In this document: positions 1 through 13,541 of the stretch, piece after piece
Layout of the letters: each line of letters opens with the position of its first letter
How positions within the stretch are numbered: the stretch's first letter is position 1
Source of the DNA: Owenia fusiformis
Lineage: Eukaryota; Annelida; Polychaeta; Sabellida; Oweniidae
Direction: 5' to 3'
Assembly (NCBI GenBank): GCA_903813345.2
Contig: CAIIXF020000012.1
Span: 24,006,184 to 24,070,183, forward strand
DNA: 64,000 nucleotides
Position numbers and translations under genes: made by a program
Notes under the pieces: generated by a model
What the model was told of the DNA's origin: nothing
Database searches by the model: none
What the model saw: the letters and a program-made list of their open reading frames with translations, nothing else

Positions 1-3000
1 AGTACACAGTATACAACCAGACTAAATCCCCTGGATTAACTAAGATTTAGTGGATTAGAGAGTAGGATTAGGCCATCAAAGATTGATCCTCCGTGACATT
101 TCATTCAACATCACATCAGTTTGTATGTCAGAGAGATCTCATTGGAAATAGAACTCTTTAAAGGTATTCATCTTCAGTAGAAACTTTGAATTGGTTTCTA
201 TTAATCTAAGTTTATTGTTGCCATATATTCAACTCTAGCAGATCTGATTTGCTTATTTGAAGGTATGAAATTTTAAATGTTTTTGTTTTCAATTGAAAGT
301 CTGAAATCACATCACGATAACTGAGGCTGCGCTGCGCTGGGCCCCCTTTGTCTTGAACTGTCACAAATAACAGATAAGATGGGGTATCATAACCAGAATG
401 CTGAAATTAGTCTCTACCAATCCAAGATTCGTATTCTTTCCAATATACATTGAATGTCAACTGAGAAATCTAGTTTGCTTATTTGTGAAAAAGAAACATT
501 TTAAAGGTTCTTAATTTCAATAGAGAGTTTGACTTTTTACCTCTTCATTTTGATGCAGGTTGTTTAATTTCAAGAATTAGTTTTACATTTATAGGATCCT
601 TTAAAACATTGTTTCGTCTAATATTTCAGCAAAAATATCATCCTCAAATTGCATTATTGAGAAGCTGGCAGTTTTCTTCTTAAAAACATCAATAACATAT
701 AACTCTTTTGAGACAATGGAACTTTTCATCAGTTAAACAAGTTTATCAAAAAATTTAGACAAGTAAAGACAGTTATCTGAAACAGCACCAAGTGCCTCGC
801 TTACCAGTTTCATTTTCAATGAAAACCTCATACATTGGTAATCAAAGATGTCTAAGAATGGCCATCATGGAATATACTCATATCATACAAACAGAGAGCT
901 TTTTGACTATTAATATTGCCCTAATAAATATCCTTCTATAATGAATGGTTCATCTAAGCCGAAAATTGTCATTAAATGTGGTAGCCAGTGGCTACTAACA
1001 ATGGACAGGACCCCTACATCAGTTAGACATTTCCGCAATAACTGTGATCATGAAAACGTTGACACTTTTTCAAAAACTTTAAATAAATCTACATTTCTAT
1101 ATAAATCAAAGTGGTTTTTTTCACTTTATTCAATCCTTACTGTTTCCCTTATTTTTCACATGGTATCGTTAACTCACAAAATATCAACTTCATCCATGCA
1201 TGTATGGTACAGAGGATTCAGCTGATATTTTGCGGGTTCACATGAAATATTTTGTGGGGTCACCAGAAAAGTGAACATAAGGTTGAGAAAGTTGAATGCT
1301 TTGTAGGAATGGGCCAGCAATATTTCTGAATTTAATGGCCAATTGAGAAATTTTACAGTCAATTAATAACAATTTTATCCCTGATGACTTTTACTGAAAG
1401 TGGTATACCCTACTGTAGTATAAAGAATGTTCTACCAATGCATACTTGGAAATTGGGTTATAATTTGAAATAAATGTATATAAATATAGATCCACCTTGA
1501 TTCATATCAGGGGTTTCACTAGAATTTCTCCTCTAATAAATGAAAACAACAGGCAAAATTAATGGAAATCATCAATTTAACATGGAAAAGTCCCTCAAAA
1601 CACACAGAGGCAATTTTGTGAAAACAACCAGTGAAAACTGCATGTTGCCTGCTGCTAATGAAACCCCGGCATACACACAGTTGCACCTTGGAAGTTGAAA
1701 GTGACATTGATCAGGATGACATTATCATCATAAAGAATACAAATACTAAACTAATAATAGAGAAGTTTTATCTAATATTGACTATTTCCAATAGATTAAT
1801 TTTGAGAAAACAGCTTAATATACATTACTATAAGACCCTAGGTCTCAGGATTTACCCCCCCCCCCTCACCAGGCTTACATATGAACAATATCTTATTTCT
1901 GCAAGCAACCCCCCTCTCCTCTAAGCATATCACATGTGTTGTCAGTGTAGCCTTGTACTTATACCCTACCCCCACACTTATACCTTACCCCCCCCCCTCT
2001 ATTCCTTCTAACACTAGGTATAGGAGGCATGATCTTCAATGTAAGACTAGTCCTGTGATTTTCAATGTAAATATAAAGTAAATGAAAAGATTCTCAGAGG
2101 TATACAAACAAGATGATATCTTTAATATGCTCCATCCATCCCTTCTAAAAACAAATTTTGGTGAAATAGCAATCAACCATAAAAGAAGACAATGAAAAGA
2201 CCTCAAAGATAACACCAACTGTTATTTATACATAAGCACTTTTATATTTTCACCTCTTGAACTTTGGCAGCCTATAGTGTTGTTACACAGCATGTTACAT
2301 GTTGCGTTACACAGCGTTACAGCATCAGACAAGCTTAAATTATGGAGAGTTTATCAGGCAGAAAGTGTTACAAAATATTATATGATCACTTATTTGTTAC
2401 CTTTTATTATATAACCCAAATGACTGACTTCTATATCATACAAGCCAATCAGACTTTAACTTCACATGGCCTGGGTTCACTTAATTGTTTCGTATCAACT
2501 TGTGGGTTTATCATCAAAAATAATTGCTCTGACTCACTTACTACAGCCAAAACATCTGTTATTTTCATATTTGTCCATTGTTTAAACATTGGGGCAAGAG
2601 GTGATTTTAAGTTTGACAATCGTATACTTTTTGAAGTCTATATATAACATATATGAGCTTGTAATAGGTTTCTATTATGTCACTGAGCATGGCCTTGTAT
2701 GACTACTTTACAAAATGGTCAGAGGGATATAGCACATGTGCAAGATAACCTGAGATATATTGTATGATAACATTGCCAAATACAATATCTTATCTTAAAA
2801 TCTAAAATGCTCCACCTCCCTGTTCTATATTTTCTTCATGAACAAGGACGATTTATTCCTGAAGTTTCCAACTTTTAAACCACAAGGTGGCCTAGTTTTT
2901 CATACTGCCAACGGTTTGTGGTCATTGATCAGGCTTACTCAAGAAAAAACAAAATATTTTAGTGGTGAGACCAAAATTAGTGATGAACAACAAAGTGGTA

Positions 3001-3345
3001 GCATATCAATCTATAAAGTACTCCCTGGGGCTATTAACAATAAAATATATCTACCGATACAAAATATATCACTCTGATTGGAGTAATTTCAAAATATATA
3101 TTGACATTTTATGAAATATCCCACTGGGATATGTTTTCTATAATGATGCTCCTTCTGAAAGTTTACTCTATAACTTGTAGGTTTTATTCTTTTTTCCTTT
3201 ATCTAATAAAAAAATGATGACAGGTGTGTGTTGCCTTATTTGAAGGTTGATGACAAATCTTTTATGTTTCGATAAAAAGCATGACCATTTTCCTGTTCAG
3301 ATCTGTATACTTTTTGAAGTGGTATTAAAATTAGTGTAAAATGCA
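1..3345. other. Non-coding stretch, no gene seen
   Basis: AT-rich sequence with only short, biased-composition ORFs that I do not regard as genes. It holds two poly(C) runs of about 10-11 bases (around 1855-1865 and 1988-1997), a repeat of CTTATACCCTACCCC-like text between them, and a run of CAGCGTTACA-like words near 2280-2330. I recognise no element boundary. Confidence 0.6.
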
Positions 3346-3353
3346 TCATGTAC

Positions 3354-3770
3354 TTCGTGACAAAAGCCGCTTCCAAAAGAACCGATCCCCGAGGGCGTTA
3401 CTCAATAGAAATGTTTTCAGATGACAGCCTATTGAGATATTTGAAGAGTTCAAATATTCGGAATGTGCGCTTTTGAAGAGCGCTGAAGAGCTCCAGTTCT
3501 TATTGAAAGACACATTTAAGATTTCTGAGATGAGTGCCAACAAAGCACTTGAGAATGACAATCTATATGCAAAGTACCCTCAGATAAAATGTCATGTCTT
3601 CCTCAGTGAATATAGCATGAAGTATAGTCATTTAAAGTCAAGTTTTTACAAAAAAGATAATTTGATCATATATGTAAATCAAATATTATTTGGAGGGAAG
3701 ACTCGATCACTAATATCCTTTGGACACCATAATGCTTTTATTGGTCAACTTAAGCTAGAAAACTAAAGAT
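3354..3770 (+). other. Possible decayed coding fragment
   Basis: This patch is richer in GC and CpG than its surroundings. On the plus strand it reads for about 80 codons with ordinary-looking composition (KSRFQKNRSPRALLNRN, then a stop, then EIFEEFKYSECALL and LLKDTFKISEMSANKALE). One internal stop lies near 3422, and the frame continues to 3766 through increasingly low-complexity text. I see no splice sites with a good pyrimidine tract and recognise no family. It may be a fossil exon or a piece of a transposon protein. Weak call. Confidence 0.2.
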
Positions 3771-3972
3771 TCCTAAATAAAAATATATATATTGAGGATG
3801 TTTGAGATGAAAGTGAAACAATAATATATGTTAAAGTAACTTTCTATGATTTCATCTTAAAATTAAAACCCTTGGAAATACTAAATATGGTTTAGGTGCC
3901 ATATATAAAAATTTATTTAAGAAATATTGTGGATCAAAATGAAAAAAAACAAAAATAAAGAATAAAAGAATA

Positions 3973-4055
3973 TTCCACCTCTGGGATTTGAACCCAGATC
4001 TTTTGGAATAAAAGTCTTGTTGAGCCCTTAGCTCTAACCACTACACCAAAGTGCC
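3973..4055 (-). repeat. tRNA-like sequence, probable tRNA pseudogene or SINE head
   Basis: On the minus strand there is an A-box-like D arm (TGGTGTAGTGGTTAGAGC) and a perfect T arm with B box (CTGGG, loop TTCAAAT, CCCAG). The acceptor ends pair at only about five of seven positions, and the anticodon arm does not fold into a clean 5-bp stem with a 7-base loop. RNA polymerase III promoter boxes are thus kept while the tRNA fold is degraded. No SINE body was recognised beside it. Confidence 0.55.
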
Positions 4056-4655
4056 AAAGCTTTCTGAAGAAAGAAATTCTTTATGTATATAATCATGGAC
4101 GAAGAAAGTCTTATTTACATGCTTAAATTTCTTAAAAATGATAAGCATTACTACTAATAATAACATTTTGCATGTCTGAGTAAGTATTTTGATCTACATT
4201 TAGGATAAATGTTGTTTTATTCAGTTTTCATTTTGGGTATGACTTCCTGTCAAAACAGTGTTAAAAATGCAGGGCTCAACAAAAATTTTCAATTAGAAAA
4301 TGATATATATCCTTTGATCAGCTGTTTTTGGCACCTGAACTCATCCTACTAGAAAGGTAAGAGCATCTTCTTGAGACATATGGCTCGAAATCTCAAATTT
4401 CTCCTTCTAAGTCTTAGAAAGACACTTTAAGGGGAGGATTACGTAAGGTGATAATGCTGCTTTACAATGACATAGTCAACATCTGGGTCTAGACACAAAG
4501 GCTCAAATAAATAAGAATTACATCTGTATTGAAAACAGGCCAAACTATCAGAGCATATTGCAAAACAGAAAGATGTGATGAGTATATTAATGGTAACATT
4601 AGAAACAATACAAACTTCATCTTCAACTTCACCTTCTACATCATGGGGCACAATA

Positions 4656-4850
4656 TAGTGATCTCCCCAGCATCAAAGCAAGTGGGTGCAGCACCCACCT
4701 GAGATTTGGAAAATAGGCTTGCACCCATCTGAAAATCCATTTGCACCAACTTGAAAATGAGAAAAATCATGAAAAGTTGGCATTTTTTGTCAAAATTGTG
4801 AAAATGAGAATTTTGCACCTACCTGAGAAAAAATCCTAAGGAGTTCACTG
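4656..4850 (-). mobile_element. MITE with CAGTGATCTCCC ends, copy 1
   Basis: About 195 bp running from TAGTGATCTCCCCAG to a degraded GGAGTTCACTG. It contains the same GTGGGTGC / GCACCCACC blocks as the copies at 14800 and 15162. Flanks CAATA and TAATA are probably a decayed 5-bp target duplication. It is non-coding. Terminal decay and the mismatched duplication suggest this is the oldest of the three copies. Confidence 0.75.
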
Positions 4851-5099
4851 TAATATATCACATGACACAACACAATAACATGACATTGCGCAAGATAAGA
4901 CATGGCACATGACATAGAGCAATGGTGAGACAGTGAAACAACACAATGACCCTGAGGCCCTTCAGCCTAGCAGTTATTACATCAAACTCTCTTTTACAGA
5001 AAATAAAACCAAACCATTGAAAGGCTAAATTATGGTACTCCCTGTTCACTCGATATTTAATGGTTCTTGTTACATGGCAATAATTTCTCGAAGATGATC

Positions 5100-7078
5100 T
5101 TACAAATGTTATGAAGGAGAAATCAATAATTCATTTACATCTCATCAAAACCCATAAGGATTGTCTTTTTCTTCTCAATTATCTACTTAAGCATATTGAT
5201 GGGATCAATGCAAGTATTTATTATTTGTTAGGTTTTGTGAAGAATTTCTCAGAAAAACTGGAACCAGTGTTATTGCATTTACAGGTATCCACCTGGGTTT
5301 TCCCACACCTTATACTAATAGCAGGGCTCTCAAGTTTGACTCTATATACTATTAAGGAAGACCTAATACCAAAAGTCATCAGGTTGAATATTTCATATCA
5401 AGGCCCAAAAGTCATGATACTCTGCCTACCTTAACACTGTATAAAATATAACAGTTCTTCACAGAAATGTTGAGATCTTAAGGTGGAATGAGTAATCAGA
5501 ATAAATCATGTTATTAATTTATATGTCGATCGTCGACTAGCATATGTTGTCTCGCATTAAATCTCTACCGCCCCCCCCCCCTCTCCCCATTCCCCTTTCT
5601 ACTGTATTCTACTCCACCACCAGAGTGTGGAAATGAGGTATGTTCTTTGTAGGGTGATAATAATGTGAAGCAAAGCTTAAGCATGTGTGATGTCACATAG
5701 TCTATTTGCTCACACTCCCTCTCCCTTTCTCATATGTAAAAGGGCAATGAAAATTATGGATTTGACAGTCTCACCATTGCTAAACAACATATTTTTCTCT
5801 TATAACCTGCCAACTTCTCAGACTTGGAGTAGAAACCAAACAAACTATAATATTCTAAAATTATATTCACAGTTCATTGAATCAATCCTTGAGAAACATC
5901 TTTAGATGAAAAAGAAATTACAAAAACAAAAACAAAGTCAGTCATCTCTATTAAAACCCGTCATTCCTTTGTCATGAGAGATCACAACTTTTTAACATTT
6001 CCTTTCTAGTTACAAACCAGAAAGGTGTGATGAGTATCAAAATGGAAATTCTCAGATTTCAATGAATGGGATTTTCAAGTAGCATCAATATAGCAAACAT
6101 TTCAACTGGCAAATTATTCTTTACAGACCTCTACAGCTGAAGTGGGTGTTTTATAGGAATATCAAACTGAAGTAGGGGTTGTCAGTCTATGGTTGCTATG
6201 ATACAGTAACTAGGCAACATTTACCAGCCATGCACGGATCTGACCAACGAGCCAAAATACTCTCACATAGTTTCATTAGCTGCAGGCGTTGAGTGATTTT
6301 TTTCTTTTGTTTTTACTAGAATTGCCAATTGTTCTGAGGAATTTGGCTTCAATGTTAAAATTTGTTACGAAGTTACGTAGTCAAATAGTAGGAGGGGTGG
6401 TCATAGGGGCTTGGAGCTAGACTAATGCCCCCTTTGTTAATATAATATTACTTGATATGATCTGAATCAGATCAAAATCAACTGACTGACTATACTGTTA
6501 GTTAATACCATCCCTATAAGCACCATTAATATTATCAAAGTGTATGGATTCAACAACACCTTTTCCATCAATGCATCCAATGAGGCGTGAGTGATCTCTA
6601 TGGGGGGTTGGGCCTCATGACAGACCAACAAAGCAAGGGTTAGGCCTGGGGTCAGGAATTCTGTTTGTCGGAAAACTACAAAGACCCCTTCACCTGAGGA
6701 TATATACGTTAACTGTCAAGCAATTCATTTATATTACACCTCAATGTAATGCCACTAATGCCAAATTAAGCGTTGTTTTGCTATCATTTATGTGGAATAT
6801 GGTTCACGCAGGTTAAAAGGTGGTTAAATTAGTCAGGTAATATAGAAGAAATGAAATGAACCATCGGCCAATAATCCTCCTGTCTTTCAATACATTGCAG
6901 CTGCTGATTGATATTGTGAAATATAGAGGTCAGCACTGCATGGGCATGAAATGGCAACCAGACAAAGGTGTCATTGACTATTACCCTCTGCCAGAGGGAC
7001 TGACCTTGTAACTAAATTAGCGATAAAATTGCCATAAATTGCCTAGCCAATCACAGAGCTACACTAAGTTCCACATAC
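5100..7078. other. Non-coding stretch, no gene seen
   Basis: A short-ORF region. It holds a poly(C) run at 5571-5581, a copy of the dispersed CAGAAAGRTGTGATRAGTAT word at about 6018, and no bounded element. The 107-codon plus-strand frame at 5111-5434 has no family resemblance that I recognise and no supporting splice signals. Confidence 0.5.
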
Positions 7079-7080
7079 AT

Positions 7081-7256
7081 ACAGTAAAACCTGACTTAGT
7101 GAACACCTCTCTCGAGTGAACACCGTCTCTAGCACCCTTCCTCCACACATACTCTCTATACAGACTTCTGTATAAATTACCATCTCTGCAATGAACACCT
7201 TTCATCACTGAACATGGCAAAAAAAAGTTCAATATACTCAGGCCACAGGTTTTACA
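7081..7256. mobile_element. MITE with CAGTAAAACCTG ends (Tc1/mariner-like)
   Basis: Inverted ends: ACAGTAAAACCTGACTTAGT on the left and CCACAGGTTTTAC on the right. Internal GTGAACACC words are repeated. Many fragments of the same family occur in the window (near 13736, 21762, 29906, 34641, 41519). Assignment to a Tc1/mariner-like TA-inserting family rests on end form and is an inference. Confidence 0.6.
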
Positions 7257-7259
7257 AAT

Positions 7260-8895
7260 ACATACAAGCATTGATCTGTGGTTTTCATTGATTGGTTGAA
7301 TACTAAATTAGAAAATGAGCAATCTTAGTTAAAGCATAGAAATTTACCTAACTTTAACTAATGGCTCAGGGTGATAGTGGTATTTACGTCCTAATTGTGT
7401 AGACCTCCCCTTAATATAGGGGAATATATCATGAGATTGATAATAAGGTCATAGAATTGATACTTAAGACTATTATATTGATATAATGGTTTTGCATCAA
7501 GTCTATGTTGTTTCAAAAACATGTTAACTGGGGAATGAAAAAGAAATGATCAACCTAATGATTTTATCAACATATCTTTCATGTAGTTTCTTGTTACTTC
7601 ACTTTTAGTAAAGGTAGATTTTGCATTTCATACTCATATCTTTCTGTATGGCAAGCATGATGCTCTGTATGTTGCAGCATGCAGAAAAATATCCTTGATT
7701 ATAGGAAAGGTGCAATGGGGTTTAACATGCTATTTACCAGATGTGACAAAACAGTATAAGTCATGATTAGAGGAGCATTACAAAGAAAACAAAACACAAA
7801 ATGTTTTATTTCAATAACAGCAGTCAACTTATGATTTTCTCCAGTTGTTTTTACAATATTCACCTGTTCCTTTAGGAATTTTACTATTTCCACTTAAAAT
7901 TCATAATACCGCATGATTTTACATGTTGTTTCAATTAACTGTACGTGTTGCCTCAGATTCTAATGAAACACCTGTATTTTCATTTAACACCACCATAACA
8001 GACCACCACTCATATAATAGCCCACTACCCGAATATTAGTATTTCATTTGATAGATTCATCATACCACCATTTAATGAGCAAAAGAGAAATTTCAAAACA
8101 ATAAATTACTCACCATTTCTCGAGCTTGTCTTTCAGGATTAAACAACTTTGTATATTAGACAAAATGATTACTCTAAATAAAGTAATGACGGGGTGTTTA
8201 AGTCAGGACTCTCAAGCTAAACGTGAAATTAATACTTTGCGTTTTGCTTCTATCCACGTTTATTACTTTCTTAATTTGAGAAAAATGAGACGTGCACTTG
8301 TTACAAAGCCTTCGTTGAAGTTCACACACTTTAAAATCTCTAATTTAAAACTGATAAAAAAATTAAAACAGAATTTGTTTCCCACCAACTAATGAATTGT
8401 AAATTAATTTTGTGACATTTCTTATAAATGCAGACAAATTGGGTCATCGGTAAAGTAGCTACTTTAAATTGAAGATACAACGAACTATCTTATCGATAAA
8501 AATCATTAAAATCTCAACCCCCAAAATTTTAATGAAGTTTTGAAAAATCTTCAAAAGCATTGAGGATTTTAATAAGTACTTAATTTCACTTACTTTTAAG
8601 TATGTTTGTTTAATTCTATAATGGTGACTGACCCTGGCAGGGTGTTGCCCAATTTAATAATTACACATGATTCCACTTTAAGACTTGTACCACAGAGAAA
8701 AAGAGAGAACGAATAAGAAATCATTTAAACATACATTTAAGTTGAAGTTTTAACCTATACACCAGAATATAGATGGAGCCACATTACTGACAGAATAACT
8801 TGAAATAAAAACGTCAATCCTTATATCAATCTACAACCATAAGTGCTTTAAAAACAACAAGATATTGAAATTTGAACAATACAAAAAGAAACATG
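7260..8895. other. Non-coding stretch, nothing recognised
   Basis: AT-rich text with many stops in all frames. The short frames at 7699-7893 (-) and 8126-8392 (+) have no recognisable motif. Confidence 0.5.
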
Positions 8896-8900
8896 GAATT

Positions 8901-9012
8901 AACATGTAAAATGTCACCACCTGCCATTTATCACATCGAACAATAACCACAAAACACCAAACATCGAACACCATCCACAAAAGTCGAACTATATAACAAT
9001 ATGTGACCACTT
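8901..9012 (+). repeat. Dispersed repeat family 'ATGTCACCACC', copy 1
   Basis: Begins AACATGTAAAATGTCACCAC and ends AACAATATGTGACCACTT, with CGAACACC and CCATCCACAAAA words between. The same order of words recurs at 14679, 29543, 48831 and (minus) 53688. These are old copies; the family is not recognised. Confidence 0.7.
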
Positions 9013-9313
9013 CTGAACTTAAGTGGTGACATAAAAATTAATATAATACAACAAAGTATACACGTAGTAACACTCAAGATTATAAACACTCATATTTAAT
9101 AAATCATGATGAAATACATTAATAATTATTACTTTTTAAGTAATGAAGTTTAAGTTATATTTAGCAAGGGACGTGTGACTATAGACACTTGTGATAAGAA
9201 ATGTTTATTTAATAAATCACTTTCTAATCCAAACAAAACATCAACAAAAACTTAAGAAGGTACAATAACAAAGTGGGAATTGATTCTAGCAACACTGGGG
9301 GGGGAGTGGGTAA

Positions 9314-9379
9314 GGTGGTAAGCAACATACTAAATGGTGGTAAGCAACATACTAAATGGTGGTAAGCAACATACTAAAT
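9314..9379 (+). repeat. 22-bp tandem repeat, 3 copies
   Basis: Three identical units of GGTGGTAAGCAACATACTAA plus AT, preceded by a run of G. Related single words (CAACATACT) recur at about 9510 and 9550, so the array probably grew from a locally repeated text. Confidence 0.95.
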
Positions 9380-10524
9380 GGTATTATGCCATTCTGATAC
9401 TCATAGCATCTTTCTGTTTTACCTGAAACATCTCAGGGCTGAGAAGATTTGAGATATCATGGTTTATCATGATGGTTGTATGCTCTTATATAATAAAACC
9501 TGTAGACGCAACATACTTAATGGTAGTCTTCTGTTAAACCTGTGTTTGCAACATACTATCATTTTATATCTTTTATTGACATTTAATAGCAGTTACATGA
9601 TACATTAAGCCAAGTGAATGCAACACACTTAACAATAGTTGTCTTGTATTTACATTATTTTGATATATGTCAAAACTTGCATGAATGAACTACTCTAAAA
9701 CCCAAAAACCTTGAGATGAACATTTCTATACTCATCTCTCAGAATAAAAAATTTCATCCAATCAAATAATCCTCCAAATTAAACAAGTTTGACTGTATCA
9801 CAATATTCAGCAATCACAACAAATCAATTTGTCCCATACTAATACAATATCTGGCAATGATTATCTTAATCATAACTCAATAAACGGCAGTCCTGGTATG
9901 ATATCTATCAGAATCAATAAATGGAAATAACTGCAACGAACTACTATATAAAACTGAAATCCATGTTTCAACATAATAAACTGAACGTTTATATAGCATG
10001 CTATAAATGCACAATAAATAGCATGCATAAATGCACAATAAATAGCAGTGATAGAAAGCCTACAATTTACAATTTATTCCAGCATTGTGATTGTAATTAA
10101 TGCACTTACAGCTCAATTCAACATCAAAGAATGAGTCAAGGATTTTCAATATGCCTTACAGCGAGTCTGCTCAAACTGAACACGTCTTAATTCATAAAAA
10201 TTCAATTTTCAACTTAAATCTTTTTTACATTACTATGGTGTTGATAGTCGTTAAATTGCTCTGTAAAGCAAACAGAGAAGTTCTTATTCTACTGGTTTGT
10301 AGATATTTGTTTTTGTTAAATATTATCTTTGATATGGTCCCTAGCATATAGTGAAGTCCTGATCAATAGAATTTGAGCACAATCTACAAGATTCATTATG
10401 TTAGCTGTGGATTACTAAATATAAATGTTCTTGAGGTTTTCTAATAGATTTCCAGATGGTTTTTATTACAGTTCTCAAAGCATTTAAAATACCTGGATTT
10501 TTTCTAGATTTTTACATTGCAGTA

Positions 10525-10712
10525 CAGCGGCGGATCCATAAATTAACAAAAACAATTTGGGCCCAAATATGAAAAAAAATTAAAGCCCATTTTTTGATAA
10601 ATTGGCCAAAAAAGGCCAAATCATGCCCAAAAAGGCCCAATTTTACTAAATTCTCGGGCCCAAAAACTAAATACAATTTCTGGGCCATGCAACCCCCCCA
10701 GATCTGCCACTG
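10525..10712. mobile_element. MITE with CAGYGGCGGATC ends and 5-bp duplication
   Basis: Starts CAGCGGCGGATCC and ends AGATCTGCCACTG, imperfect inverted ends. It is flanked on both sides by CAGTA (10520-10524 and 10713-10717). The interior is rich in GGCCC/GGGCC words. CAG...CTG ends suggest a hAT-like or related DNA transposon. The 5-bp duplication is shorter than the usual hAT 8 bp and matches other elements in this window. Confidence 0.8.
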
Positions 10713-11084
10713 CAGTAAAACCTATTGTCTGGTGATCACAATGGTTAGACTAACAATGATGTTTTCCAAAGTGTAAAGAATTATTATTGAGAAACTAATA
10801 GCGATATTGAAAGGTTAGATGAAAAACAGAGGTGTTTACTTAAGAGTTTGGTGGATATTAGACATGAATTGAATTGAGGGGAGGGGATTTGACATATGCT
10901 GAGGTGATTCGCAAATAAATGAATAGGTTTACAAAGGCAGCACTACTACTCCAATGCCATACATGGACTTTCAAGATCTCTGATACCAAGAGATGTGAAG
11001 TCAAATATTCACTTTAGTAAAAGAGTATTCTCAGGTAGAATCAGAGACTGGACAGCTACGGATTCAAATAATACTTCAATATTT

Positions 11085-11250
11085 GTGGCATAGCCAGCTT
11101 TTATCAGAGGGGGTTGCCTTTTCGAAAAAGATTTTAGGATGGGGCTCACTTTTGACAACTTAGCTAAAAATCACATGTAAACTGCTTAGAATGTGAACAA
11201 AAAACTGAATGATTTTGGAAGTACATGGGGAACCCGCTGGCTATAGGCCT
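11085..11250. mobile_element. Probable old MITE with CATAGCCAGC ends
   Basis: Left GGCATAGCCAGC and right GCTGGCTATAGGCC form imperfect inverted ends about 165 bp apart. Related fragments with CCCATAGCTAG occur near 41284, and the TGAACCCCTTAG / GTGAGCCCACTTGGC text near 18430 also looks related. No clear target duplication seen. Confidence 0.45.
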
Positions 11251-11494
11251 GGGATTGTTGGGTTACATCAAATACTACTGCCATTCTTCCCCTCAAGATG
11301 CGACCCAACCCTCACATAATACACAGTTCACAGAAACGTTGGCAGGAATAACACATAATGTACAAGTGGTTTCTATTATATGGGTTACAAGGCACATATG
11401 TTTCTCCCACCACCTAAACCGCAACCTAGAAATTATACAGCGATCAATCAATGCCACAGAGGCAATGTCAACATGGTTATGGCTTAAAAGGAAA

Positions 11495-11694
11495 CCACAG
11501 TGGAATATGGCGAAATAAGAGAGGAATGTATTGAGTGAGTCAGGCGTGACAATCACATTTTTAAATACAATAGAACCCCCTCTAACCACAGTGGAATATT
11601 GCGAAATAAGAGAGGAATGTGTTGCGTGAATCAGCCTTGACAATCACATTTTAAATTTCGTTTTAAATACAATAAAACCCCCTCTAAGGTGAAC
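11495..11694 (+). repeat. 91-bp tandem duplication
   Basis: Two adjacent diverged copies start with CCACAGTGGAATAT (11495 and 11586) and each ends in ACCCCCTCTAA. The second copy has a ~10-bp insertion (TTCGTTTTAA). Overlapping ORFs on both strands here are by-products of the duplication. Confidence 0.9.
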
Positions 11695-12084
11695 ACTTTC
11701 AGAAACAAGCAAATGGTGTTCGAATATGGTGGCGTTGATTTTCAGATCGGTTGAGAGGTGGGGATAACTAGAAATCAATCAGAGAGATGAGTAAGAAGAA
11801 TTATTTTATGAGGTAGGTGCTCATTCAAGAAAGATGTTCCAGTTGAAAGGTTTTACTATAGTTGTAGAACGATTAAGATTTGAGTAATTTTGACATTTTA
11901 AAAAGTGTTCATAAAGAAACAATGGCAGAGCTGTATCTACCAATATGCGACTCAAGGTATCATTAATTACCGAACGCCAGCATCTCCAATACTGATTTAT
12001 ATAATTAAGTGTTTTATATAGTAAGGCCCCTTGCAAATCCACGATGACACTGCAAGAAGCTTATGTTATGACCTGGGATTTATA

Positions 12085-12320
12085 CTGACAGCCCTGGGGC
12101 CCAACCACCCTTTTAAGATGGGCCCAAAATTTTAAAACCCTAATTAGTAGGCCTTTTGGACATTACTGGGCCTTGTTTTTTAGCATTAGGACAAATTATC
12201 AACAATTCTCAAAATGTGGGCCCCATTTTGGGGTTTTAAGGGCCCAAACTTCAAAAATATTTTTTAGACTTGAAAAATGCCCTCCCCATCTTGTTCGTTT
12301 TTGGATCCACCCCTGCATCA
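12085..12320. repeat. GGGCCC-rich palindromic repeat, probable old MITE
   Basis: GGGCCC occurs repeatedly, and GGGCCCAAAATTTTAAAACC faces GGGGTTTTAAGGGCCC. The right side ends TTGGATCCACCCCTG, like the end of CAGGGGTGGATCC-type elements. The left boundary is not certain and I found no target duplication. Confidence 0.5.
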
Positions 12321-13164
12321 CTCCTAGGGTCAGAGCCTAGTACACAAGATGATGAAAGTGACTCTCTTTTATAGAATCAAACTATGGGGAATGGTATCTG
12401 GGTTTGAACACTACCTAGTGCTTCAGGTCATAAACAACTCTCTTATCTAACTCAGATTCCTTTCTATTTATTCAGTTATACTTGCTTAAAATGTTTACTA
12501 GATTGTGCAGTGTTTTCAAAGAAAGATCACATTTATATTACTAAAATATCTGATTTATTATCTTTTACATAAGGCCATAAGGTAGATGTTTATATATTGT
12601 TTTTTCCCAAATATTCCATTTTCATGCTGATGCCCTAGACCTTTACATAAACCTGGAATTCGAGATATCAATCCACAACCTTTACATTTGATAGTGTTGT
12701 TTTACAAGATTGTGCCTTGTTTCAGGATTTCTATTTCTTGATTTGTACTAACTTAATCCCAGAGTGATTAAGTTATATTTAATGAGATTATGTTGTGTCA
12801 ATGAACTCCTACATACAAACTAAGGTAAACCATTACCACATAGTCATTGCTTATTATACTAATTTGGATGCTTTATTTTATTTTTTCAGAATCATGCTTA
12901 AATCCTGTTTTTATTGGGTTGAATACATAACTTCATAAAGAATGCCACTGATTATGTTTTATGTATGATCATCATGTCAAAATACATTGAATGATTGATT
13001 TAGTGGTGAGAAATGAGAAAGGGATGGTGTCAAAATGTTAGAGGTGTGAAATACATTTATAGATAACTTAATTTCTGGAGTGAAGTGATAAAGAATAATT
13101 TACTGACGATTAGTTGAAAAATTGAAGTGAAAAGAAAATCACATTTTTAAATTTTGTTATAATA

Positions 13165-13541
13165 TATCCTTTGCATTCGTTTGACTTCACTTCTTAAAAG
13201 AGAGCTTCGTCTTCACTCTTTCAAACTAAAATAGACCTGTGAACTCACTGCGCCAATCAGTGTTCGTCGGCCAAATTTGACTGACATTCTATATATGGGC
13301 ATTCCTTCTGACGTCATTGTTGAGCCTGGAATTGACCAATGACATGCGCATATTTAATTAGAACGCATTTGGCGTATGTTTCTTCAAGCTCGTTGATTGG
13401 TAGAAGAAAGGTCAGCGCGTAGGTCAGAAGTGATTTATTACCCAAACTGTCACCGGTACCCGTCGTGGGACGGGGCTACTAAACTGTAACATGGTCTCTA
13501 CTAGGCAGAGTGTAGTTTAACTAGACTCTGCACGCAGGGTA
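13165..13541 (-). mobile_element. Promoter-like 9-bp-TSD element, copy 1
   Basis: A 377-bp copy, reversed relative to the copies at 43263, 57403 and 62959, with ends TATCCTTTGC and GCAGGGTA. It is flanked by GTTATAATA on both sides (13156-13164 and 13542-13550). It keeps the CCAAT boxes, TGACGTCA, the TATATA block and a C/G box disrupted to CGTGGGACGGGGC. Non-coding. The family is discussed in the findings. Confidence 0.93.

Noticed and set aside
5111-5434. 107-codon plus-strand frame
   Set aside because: Composition typical of random AT-rich frames, no motif, no splice context.
11293-11643. 116-codon minus-strand and 97-codon plus-strand overlapping frames
   Set aside because: They sit over a 91-bp duplication and older repeat text. 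No recognisable motif.
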